From: an uncultured Veillonella sp.
GTDB lineage: Bacteria; Bacillota; Negativicutes; Veillonellales; Veillonellaceae
Reading direction: 5' to 3'
NCBI RefSeq assembly: GCF_900545795.1
Contig: NZ_URAR01000004.1
Coordinates: 62,001 to 126,000 of the forward strand
DNA: 64,000 nucleotides
Part shown: in pieces, positions 26,885-34,864 of the stretch
How the letters are laid out: each line of letters starts with the position of its first letter
Position numbering within the stretch: the stretch's first letter is position 1
Position numbers and translations under genes: made by a program
The notes under the pieces: generated by a model
The model's database searches: none
The model's input: only the letters and a program-made list of their open reading frames with translations
Told to the model about the DNA's origin: nothing

Positions 26885-28441
26885 TTATAAACGACTAAAT
26901 GGGTGATCCTGTTGGAAGGTCACCAAGCGCGCTAAATCATCCTTCATATTTTTATATAGGGACTCGTAAATACTGAACAATTCATCATATACTTCGCGAT
27001 GATTTTCCTTCGGTTTATATACTTCCTGTGCTTGTACTAGCTCAGCCGTATCAGTAATATCCTTTAATGTACCATCAGAAATAAAACCAAGCACAGCAGC
27101 GCCAAAGGACGCTCCTTCACTATTTGTTGGCAAAGTAATATTTTCATTGAATACGTCGGACATAATTTGAAGCCATAATTCTGATTTTGTAAAGCTACCG
27201 CTTACGCGAATATCTTTCACATCTTCAAAATCGCGAAGTGCATCTAATACGCAAAGTAAGCTGTAACAAATACCTTCCATAGTAGCGCGAATCATGTAGG
27301 AACGACTGTGATTTAAAGACAAGCCCACAAAGGCACCACGAAGGTCAGAATTCCAATACGGAGCGCGTTCACCAGTAAAGAATGGCAATAAGATTAATCC
27401 CCCAGAACCAGCTGGCACATGGCGTGCTTTCATAGTCATTAAATCATAAGGATCTACATCAAGCTGCTCCATTTGTGAGCCATGAAGATGTAAAATGCGG
27501 TCGCGCATCCATCGCATAATGATGCCACCATTGTTAATGGCGCCACCAGCAACCCACATGTTGTCTGTTAAATTGTAACACCAAGTACGTTTTTGCTTAT
27601 CCATACTTGGCTTATTAGTTAACATGCGGATAGCTCCACTAGTACCAATAGTACAGCTCAACTGCCCTGCTGATACAGCCCCGATGCCTACATTTACAAG
27701 TACACCATCAGTGGCCCCAATTACAACTGGTAGCCCTGCTGGTAAGTCCAAACGCTCTGCCACCTCAGCTACTAATGCATTGCTGTAAGTCGTAGATACA
27801 ACTGGCGGAAGTTGTTCTTTCTTAATGCGTAAGAAAGCTAAAATTTCTTCATCCCAGTCTTCTTTATGAGCATTGTATAAACCGCTGCTACTTGCTACTG
27901 ATTTATCAGTAACCCATTCGCCTGTTAAATTATGGAAAATAAAGTCTTTAATGGAACCAATATGTTCCATACGATCAAAGATGGATGGTTGATTTTCTTT
28001 TACCCAAAGAATTTTAGCCAATGGATAGCACGCATGCAAAGGACAGCCAGTGTTGAAATAAAATTGCTCGCAAGCTGGGTCCTGTTCCAAGCGACGTACA
28101 ATAGCAGCACTGCGGCTATCAGCCCAGGTCATCATATTGCCTAATAATTGGAACTCTTTGTCTTGCGGAATAAAGCTGTGCATAACAGAGCTTAAAGCAA
28201 GACCAGAAATAGTCACTAATTTATATTGTAATTGTTGTACTGTACCAGAAATAACTTCCTCTACAGCATCGTAAATTTGTTGTGGATTTTGTTCTGCCCG
28301 GTCATATTGCGGTGTTTCTAGGGAGTAGAAAGCTTCAGTTGTAGCCACTGCTTGACCTACAGAAGTATACGCTGTAGCGCGCACCCCTGTAGTACCTACG
28401 TCTACACCAATCCATACGGGCTCTTTAACTTTTAATGTCAT
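26885..28441 (-). CDS. gntK: FGGY-family carbohydrate kinase, probable gluconokinase
   Basis: 518 residues. N-terminal ATP-grasping motif VWIGVDVGTTGVRAT, the second-domain phosphate motif TDGVLVNVGIGA, and the C-terminal FGGY region (RATMEGICYSLL, VSGSFTKSELWLQIMSDV, GASFGAAVLG). Length and motifs fit FGGY kinases such as gluconokinase and xylulokinase. Pairing with GntP supports gluconate. AGGAGG lies upstream of the ATG. It begins only 48 nt after polC with no visible terminator, so some read-through from polC is likely. Confidence 0.88.
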   Translation of the reverse strand: MTLKVKEPVWIGVDVGTTGVRATAYTSVGQAVATTEAFYSLETPQYDRAEQNPQQIYDAVEEVISGTVQQLQYKLVTISGLALSSVMHSFIPQDKEFQLLGNMMTWADSRSAAIVRRLEQDPACEQFYFNTGCPLHACYPLAKILWVKENQPSIFDRMEHIGSIKDFIFHNLTGEWVTDKSVASSSGLYNAHKEDWDEEILAFLRIKKEQLPPVVSTTYSNALVAEVAERLDLPAGLPVVIGATDGVLVNVGIGAVSAGQLSCTIGTSGAIRMLTNKPSMDKQKRTWCYNLTDNMWVAGGAINNGGIIMRWMRDRILHLHGSQMEQLDVDPYDLMTMKARHVPAGSGGLILLPFFTGERAPYWNSDLRGAFVGLSLNHSRSYMIRATMEGICYSLLCVLDALRDFEDVKDIRVSGSFTKSELWLQIMSDVFNENITLPTNSEGASFGAAVLGFISDGTLKDITDTAELVQAQEVYKPKENHREVYDELFSIYESLYKNMKDDLARLVTFQQDHPFSRL

Positions 28442-28489
28442 AATTGACCTCCTTGTACTGTATTGCCTGCTGCAATCTTTTACAACCTA

Positions 28490-31400
28490 TCAACCAAATA
28501 AACTAATCTGTTCGTCTTCTGGCAAATCGGTAATACAGTGTATTTCTTTCATTTTATCAATGATGGTTTGTGATACACCACAGCGACGTCTTAAATCTCT
28601 GATAGACGTGAATGGACGTTTTTCCCGTTCTTCCACAATCGCATCCGCCACCTTCTCGCCTAAACTATCTATAGCTAAAAATGGTGGCAAGAGCTGCCCA
28701 TCTTCTAATTTAAAACGACGTGCATCAGATTTTAATAAATCTGGTGGCATAAACTTAAATCCACGTTGAATCATTTCCATAGACACTTCTAAGGCTGACA
28801 TCATGTCTTCTTCCTTATTACAGTTTTTGTTGAATTTCTTCGCTTCATCTACCACTGCTTTTAAGCGCATAAACTCAGCTTTTTGCCCATCTAAATCGCG
28901 CTGCATAATCTTTACATCAAAGGATTTAGCGCGAATAGAGAAATAAGCGGCATAGAAGGCCAGTGGATAATTAATTTTAAACCACGCAATGCGGAATGCC
29001 ATCATTACATAGGCTACCGCATGAGCGCGAGGGAATAAATAACTAATCTTTTTACAAGAATCGATAAACCAATCAGGAATACCACCTTCACGCATTTGTT
29101 CTTCGTAATTCGTCGTCACTTCCCCTTGGGAATTCTTTTTCTCAATGCCCTTCCCTTTACGCACATTCTCCATTACCGAGAACGCTGTAAGCGGTTTAAT
29201 ATCCCGTTGCATTAAGAAGTTCATAATATCATCGCGCGTCGAAATCGCTTCGTTCAACTTACAAGTACCACTGGTAATTAATGTTTGCGCATTATTTAAC
29301 CATACATTGGTACCATGGGAGAAACCAGAGATGCGGACAATATCAGAGAAGCACTTAGGTTTAGAGTCTTCCAGCATGCGACGTACGAAGCCGGTACCAC
29401 ATTCCGGCACAGCTAAGGATGCTACCTTGTCGCCCATCAACTGCTCTGGCGTAAGACCAATGGCCTTAGTGGATGAGAACAAGCTAAGAGTTTCAGGATC
29501 ATCAAATGGAATGCTTTGAATATCTACGCCTGTAATATCTTCTAGCATACGAATAATAGTCGGGTCATCATGGCCCAATATATCGAGCTTAGTAATACGC
29601 CCTTCAAAGGAGTGATAATCAAAATGAGTGGTAATAATACCACTATCCTTCTTATTGGCTGGATGCTGTACTGGCGTAAAATGATGAATATCAATGTTAC
29701 GCGGACAAACCATGATGCCACCAGGATGCTGACCCGTCGTATTCTTAACTTTCGTAAAGCCCTTCGCCAATTTCATAATGAAAGACTTACGATATTGCTT
29801 ACCATTGATTTCAGCGTATTTGCGCACATACCCCATGGCCGTCTTTTCCGCAATCGTACCAATTGTACCAGCGCGGAATACATTATCGCGACCGAAGAGT
29901 TCTTCCGTATATTTATGTGCTTTTGGCTGGTAATCACCAGAGAAGTTTAAGTCAATATCCGGCACCTTATCACCATTAAAGCCCATGAAAATAGCAAATG
30001 GAATATCATGTCCATTGGTGTGCATTGGCGTGCCACATTCTGGACAATTAGCACGCGGCAAGTCAAAGCCACCAGCGTATTCGCCCTTTTCGAAGAATTG
30101 GCTATGCTTACAGTTAGGACAAATATAATGAGGTGGCAGCGGATTTACTTCTGTAATATCTGCCATGGTAGCCACAAATGAGGACCCTACGGATCCACGA
30201 GAACCTACCAAGTACCCTTCATCAAGGGATTTCTTTACTAGCTTATGGGCAATGTAATACAACACGCCATAGCCATTGCCGATAATACGCTCTAATTCAT
30301 ATTCCAAGCGTTCTTTTACCACTGGTGGTAACGGATCTCCATAAATTTCCTGTGCCTTTTTGTAACACATATCACTTAAAGCTTCATCGGCCCCATCAAT
30401 TTGCGGTGAATAGGTAATCTTATCACTAGGCACTGGATACAATGTATCAATCTGATCATTAATCATGCGCGAATTTGTAACAACTACTTCATAGGCCTTT
30501 TCTTCACCTAAATACTCAAATTCTTTGAGCATTTCATCAGTAGTACGAAGATGTAAATCTGGTTGTTCCTTCGCATCTGGGAATCCGGTAGCCGTTAGCA
30601 TGATTTCACGATAAATTTTATCTTCAGGATTTAAATAGTGCACATCACAAGTAGCTACTACTGGCTTTTGTAAATAATCCCCTAATTCAACAACAGTTTT
30701 ATTCATTTGAATTAAAGCATCATCATCTGGCACTAGTCCTTTGCGGATTAAAAAGCGATTATTGCATATTGGTTGAATTTCTAAATAATCATAAAATGAA
30801 GCTATTTCTAGTAAGCGTTCCTTAGAATCACCTTGTACAATAGCCTGCATTAATTCCCCTGCTTCACAAGCAGAGCCAATAATAATCCCTTCTCTATGTT
30901 GCTCGATGACTTCTCGTGGCAAACGAGGACGACGGCTAAAGTAATTTAAATGAGACAGAGTAACTAATTTATATAAATTGCGAAGACCTACAATATTTTT
31001 AGCCAATAAAATAATATGATAGCGCTTAGTAGACTCTTCATTGTCAATCAAATAAGCTTCTACACCATAAATAACTTTAACACCTAAATCCTTCGCCACT
31101 TTTTGAGCTTCTGGGAAGGCTTGTATAACACCATGGTCTGTAATCGCTACAGCTGGATGTCCCCAAGCCTTAACTGTTTTCAAAAGGTCAGAAACAGTAA
31201 CTAACGCGTCTTTATCACTCATCTTAGTGTGCAAGTGAAGTTCCACGCGAGAATCCTCGCGGTGCTCCTTGCGCATAGTATCTTTTTTAATCAGCTTAGC
31301 ACTCCGAAGTTTCAGTACAAAATCGCGTTCAAAGCGTTCGTCCATCTCTACATCGCCACAGACTTGAATGCACTGTGCTTTGCCAATTTGTTTAACTATA

Positions 31401-32311
31401 TCTTTAGCCACATCGATGGAATCGACGAATTTATTAAAGCGAAGCCCTTCTGTGTCATCTACAATGCTACCAGTCACAATTGCAGAGCCAGACTTTAACT
31501 CTCGCGCTACTACTTCCAAAGGCATGCCTTCAAAGACTAAATTGCGGCCCCCTTCTGGTTGCGATGCAATCGTCACTACTGGCCCTGTAATAGCTGGACC
31601 AATAACCATGCCTGGGTCGGTAACATCTTTTTTCTTGCGATAGCCCTTGCCTTTGCCGCTACCACCTTGCCAACCGGCACCAGGAATGGCTGCCGTGGAA
31701 GGAGCTGGTACATAATCACAAACTACTGGTGAATTGTCAGTACTTAAATCTATTTCATCGTCAGAAAAAGATACGAATTCATCGGAGAAAAGAAAATCAT
31801 CTGCTGACTCGAAGCCTTCATATAAAATCTGACCTTTTATGGCATCAGGAGGCGCACTAATAGAATAGCCACCATAATTAGCATTCGCTTCGCTATATAC
31901 GCCGACTATATTATGTACATCCTCTTCTTCAATAAAACCATAACTGTCAAATTCATTACCTTCTGGGTAATCATCATAATCCGGCATAAGGCCCTTTTGT
32001 TTGCGCAAATACTCGATTTCTTCAATGAGCTCGCCTACGCCACAGCCGCCAGCATAATAATATTCTGTCATGGTGTGGTCGTGAATCCCTTCGTACTCCC
32101 AAATATAGGAACACATATTAGAATCCTTTAAAGGCACCGCATCAAATGATACATGCTTTTCCTTATACCAAGCTTCTAGTTTAGCTTTTAAAGCATTAAA
32201 ATTCTCAAACGACGAATCAACTTGCTTTATTTGAATTTGCTCTTTAGTAGATTCAATTAGAACAGCAGCCTTATTCTTCTTTTTAGGCACTATATGATAA
32301 CGTATTGCCAT
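28490..32311 (-). CDS. polC: DNA polymerase III PolC-type alpha subunit lacking the proofreading exonuclease domain
   Basis: 1273 residues; well-known PolC proteins have about 1430-1440. Order: a divergent N-terminal part with an acidic stretch and a GSGKGKGYRKKK linker (to about 235), OB fold (about 265-345), PHP domain (VELHLHTKMSD near 360, AITDHG), then the polymerase core with GYLVGSRGSVGSS, a four-cysteine zinc module (CPNC, CPEC), PDIDLNFSGDYQ near 785, and a C-terminal clamp-binding EQISLFG. In other PolC proteins a ~170-residue DEDDh exonuclease interrupts PHP after a GVEAYL block. Here GVEAYLIDNEESTKRYHIILLAKN runs straight through and no FDxET motif is present. The catalytic polymerase residues look intact. 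Proofreading must come from another protein or be absent. Confidence 0.95.
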   Translation of the reverse strand: MAIRYHIVPKKKNKAAVLIESTKEQIQIKQVDSSFENFNALKAKLEAWYKEKHVSFDAVPLKDSNMCSYIWEYEGIHDHTMTEYYYAGGCGVGELIEEIEYLRKQKGLMPDYDDYPEGNEFDSYGFIEEEDVHNIVGVYSEANANYGGYSISAPPDAIKGQILYEGFESADDFLFSDEFVSFSDDEIDLSTDNSPVVCDYVPAPSTAAIPGAGWQGGSGKGKGYRKKKDVTDPGMVIGPAITGPVVTIASQPEGGRNLVFEGMPLEVVARELKSGSAIVTGSIVDDTEGLRFNKFVDSIDVAKDIVKQIGKAQCIQVCGDVEMDERFERDFVLKLRSAKLIKKDTMRKEHREDSRVELHLHTKMSDKDALVTVSDLLKTVKAWGHPAVAITDHGVIQAFPEAQKVAKDLGVKVIYGVEAYLIDNEESTKRYHIILLAKNIVGLRNLYKLVTLSHLNYFSRRPRLPREVIEQHREGIIIGSACEAGELMQAIVQGDSKERLLEIASFYDYLEIQPICNNRFLIRKGLVPDDDALIQMNKTVVELGDYLQKPVVATCDVHYLNPEDKIYREIMLTATGFPDAKEQPDLHLRTTDEMLKEFEYLGEEKAYEVVVTNSRMINDQIDTLYPVPSDKITYSPQIDGADEALSDMCYKKAQEIYGDPLPPVVKERLEYELERIIGNGYGVLYYIAHKLVKKSLDEGYLVGSRGSVGSSFVATMADITEVNPLPPHYICPNCKHSQFFEKGEYAGGFDLPRANCPECGTPMHTNGHDIPFAIFMGFNGDKVPDIDLNFSGDYQPKAHKYTEELFGRDNVFRAGTIGTIAEKTAMGYVRKYAEINGKQYRKSFIMKLAKGFTKVKNTTGQHPGGIMVCPRNIDIHHFTPVQHPANKKDSGIITTHFDYHSFEGRITKLDILGHDDPTIIRMLEDITGVDIQSIPFDDPETLSLFSSTKAIGLTPEQLMGDKVASLAVPECGTGFVRRMLEDSKPKCFSDIVRISGFSHGTNVWLNNAQTLITSGTCKLNEAISTRDDIMNFLMQRDIKPLTAFSVMENVRKGKGIEKKNSQGEVTTNYEEQMREGGIPDWFIDSCKKISYLFPRAHAVAYVMMAFRIAWFKINYPLAFYAAYFSIRAKSFDVKIMQRDLDGQKAEFMRLKAVVDEAKKFNKNCNKEEDMMSALEVSMEMIQRGFKFMPPDLLKSDARRFKLEDGQLLPPFLAIDSLGEKVADAIVEEREKRPFTSIRDLRRRCGVSQTIIDKMKEIHCITDLPEDEQISLFG

Positions 32312-32335
32312 TTTCTATTTGCCCCTACTTTCTAC

Positions 32336-33739
32336 TTAATTTGTCTTTTCACCCTCATCAGACTTGGACTTCTCATCCTTGTTAGCGTCTTTAGTAGCCT
32401 CTTTGTCACTCGCTTTAGCCGGTGGTGCATTTTTAGGCTTAATAATTACTGAATCCACTGGATCATAGGTAGAATCAAAAGTATCTGTACTTACTTGACC
32501 ATTTTTATGTGTTACAGTCACGGTTGTCGTCATAGTCAGTCCATCATGACCAGCTACTTGCACTTCTTCCTTCGTAGCATTAGGATCAATGCGCTCTTCT
32601 GTTTTGTGTGGTAATACAGTGCCATCACTTACTGTAACTGATGCTGATACGGGCTCATCTTCTTTGTGACCAAGAATAGTAATAACTAAGGTATCGCCTG
32701 CTGTATGAGCCATTACATACACTGGGTGACTATATGGATTTTTAAATACAAAGTCTAAATATCCATAAGCTACTGTGGCATCTCGACCAGCTGGAATATA
32801 GCCTACTGGCGCAAAATGAGTAGTTCGCTCCTCAATAGTCATACCGCTTAATAAAGCTGTATTAAATAAAGTGGAGCTTACCTGACAAATGCCCCCTCCA
32901 ATACCAGGAACTAATTTGCCATCCATAAAGACTGGCGCATCATCATATCCTGCTTCAGCGGTGCGTTCGCCAACAATTTCATTAAAAGAAAACACACCAT
33001 TAGGCGGTAAAATAACATTGTTAATCTTATCAGTGGCAATCTGTATATTATGTGTTCGACTCGTATCCCCAGAGTTAAAGCTTGTTTCATAGGTTCCTAG
33101 AATAGTCGTAATACCTTCTAAGTCCTTAGCAACAATCTTAGGCTTTGCTTGATCATCAATAACTAGCTCAATTTGACTTACACTGCCAGAATTTAACTGC
33201 TCTTGGAATTTCTTAATCGTCTTCTCCACATCTAAACGTCTGCCTAACGTCTCTTTGTGAAGCACAACCTGACCTTGCTCTACTGTTAAATACGCATCGT
33301 GGCCATCTTTAGCAAACTCCTTATTATACGCTTGTAATATGCTCTCTAGTTTAGGCATGTTTATGTCATAAATGATAGTTCGCTTTACAGGGTTAACTAA
33401 AGCCTGCCAACGGCTATTAACATATTCTACAGTATTGTCTTCATAGCCATAAGCTAACAAACTATCCACTGTTTTTTTAATATTCGGGGTTATCCCTAAT
33501 TCCTCTAAACTATAATAATGGGTTACACCCTCTTTATTTTTAATAGCAATCTTTTGTAATTGTTTAGTTGCTTCTTCCTGAATAATCTCTGGCAATTCAT
33601 CTTTAGAAACTTGTGAAACATTGCGGTCTCCTAAATACGTGCCATAAATAGTATTCCCTGTAGGATATAAAAAAGCCCCTACAGAAATCCCCACTACACC
33701 TAATATACTACCAACTAAAAGACTTACTTTTTTCTTCAT
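32336..33739 (-). CDS. VanW family protein with G5 domain
   Basis: 467 residues. A signal anchor (LLVGSILGVVGISVGAFLYP) is followed by two repeats of the peptidoglycan-binding-like (YoaR) type (about 35-215), the VanW domain (NGVFSFNEIVG, PGIGGGICQVSSTLFNTALL, about 230-360), and a G5 domain (KTEERIDPNATKEEVQVAGHDG). A Lys/Asp/Glu-rich tail ends the protein. These proteins are extracytoplasmic and thought to act on or near the cell wall; the molecular function is unknown. AGTATGGAG precedes the ATG. polC starts 24 nt downstream on the same strand. Confidence 0.88.
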   Translation of the reverse strand: MKKKVSLLVGSILGVVGISVGAFLYPTGNTIYGTYLGDRNVSQVSKDELPEIIQEEATKQLQKIAIKNKEGVTHYYSLEELGITPNIKKTVDSLLAYGYEDNTVEYVNSRWQALVNPVKRTIIYDINMPKLESILQAYNKEFAKDGHDAYLTVEQGQVVLHKETLGRRLDVEKTIKKFQEQLNSGSVSQIELVIDDQAKPKIVAKDLEGITTILGTYETSFNSGDTSRTHNIQIATDKINNVILPPNGVFSFNEIVGERTAEAGYDDAPVFMDGKLVPGIGGGICQVSSTLFNTALLSGMTIEERTTHFAPVGYIPAGRDATVAYGYLDFVFKNPYSHPVYVMAHTAGDTLVITILGHKEDEPVSASVTVSDGTVLPHKTEERIDPNATKEEVQVAGHDGLTMTTTVTVTHKNGQVSTDTFDSTYDPVDSVIIKPKNAPPAKASDKEATKDANKDEKSKSDEGEKTN

Positions 33740-33769
33740 GATTTACTCCATACTATAAGTCAAATGTCC

Positions 33770-33831
33770 TAACTTACGCACAATATTTTGTATATACTTC
33801 TTAGCTTGTGCAAATATTTTACATATACTGC
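33770..33831. repeat. Imperfect direct repeat, about 31 bp x 2
   Basis: Two adjacent 31-nt units share GCA-AATATTTT-ATATACT. A more diverged stretch of the same flavour follows to about 33880, near the holA stop. Confidence 0.55.
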
Positions 33832-33883
33832 TCAGTACATTATTTACAATGCATAATTTAGTACATACATTTAAATGCTTATA

Positions 33884-34855
33884 TTATTCTGCGCAATAAG
33901 CTAAACATAGATCTTTAAAATACGCTAAATCCCCTTCACCACGCCGCGATTGACGCATAATTTCATACAAACCACGCAATAAATTGGCTATACCTCGCGT
34001 AGAAATACGTCGACTTTGCTGGTACGCCAATTTAATAGGATAGGCTTTTACACTCGAGCCCTGGCTTTTAAAATAATCCTGTACTTGCCGTTCAGTCATG
34101 CCTTGACTGGCACATTCATTCACCATGAGCTGCAAGCGCAACTGCCCTTCTATATATGACATAGCGCGGTCTACTTCCTTATATTGTAACATATAGGGAA
34201 ATAAAGACATCAAAGTATCTACCTTACGATTAAATAAGGCTTCTTTAAATAAAAATATATTCTTCGCACTAAAATCACTGCCATTTTCTAGTAAAAATTC
34301 GCGACTAATGGTCGACTTCGGTGGCAATAATAAAAAATATCTGTCAAACTCAGTACGCATAAAAGCGACTGGCACATCCTGCCACAATTCTAGCAAATGA
34401 CTCATATATTCAGCCCCATCAGGACTTAGACTATAGCCCTTCGACTTACAATACTGCATAATCCAGTGTAATAAGGCATCCCCTTTGAGGCGAGCACATT
34501 CAGTGGAAGGAATGGATTTTAAAAATTGACTATTAGCTTTTATCCTTTTATCAACCTCATCATGATAAATAATAAGCACCGGATTATCGCCAGTATAGTT
34601 CAATAAAATATCATATACTCGTTGCCACTCTTCACTTACTTTTTTACCCGCTTTAGCAAAAATAGGTGGATTTATTACACAGTATACGGCTGGCTCTGCA
34701 AAGAGCGAGTCAGCGCTAAGCACCTCGCTAATAGCACTGGCTCCGAGCTCATCATTAAGCATCTGCGCAGGCATAGACTTATACTTGTTAAGAAAGGCTA
34801 TTTTCTTTTCTTCTATAAGTTGTGATTCATCACCATATAGTAGTTCTACTGCCAT
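33884..34855 (-). CDS. holA: DNA polymerase III delta subunit
   Basis: 323 residues. The HolA pattern is clear though divergent: start VELLYGDESQLIEEKK, then NPVLIIYHDEVDKRIKANSQFLKS, and a C-terminal collar helix region with YKEVDRAMSYIEGQLRLQLM and ISTRGIANLLRGLYEI. Delta opens the sliding clamp within the clamp loader. It follows comEC by 9 nt, the common comEC-holA pairing in Firmicutes. AAGGAGG precedes the ATG. Confidence 0.9.
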   Translation of the reverse strand: MAVELLYGDESQLIEEKKIAFLNKYKSMPAQMLNDELGASAISEVLSADSLFAEPAVYCVINPPIFAKAGKKVSEEWQRVYDILLNYTGDNPVLIIYHDEVDKRIKANSQFLKSIPSTECARLKGDALLHWIMQYCKSKGYSLSPDGAEYMSHLLELWQDVPVAFMRTEFDRYFLLLPPKSTISREFLLENGSDFSAKNIFLFKEALFNRKVDTLMSLFPYMLQYKEVDRAMSYIEGQLRLQLMVNECASQGMTERQVQDYFKSQGSSVKAYPIKLAYQQSRRISTRGIANLLRGLYEIMRQSRRGEGDLAYFKDLCLAYCAE

Positions 34856-34864
34856 AGCCCCTCC

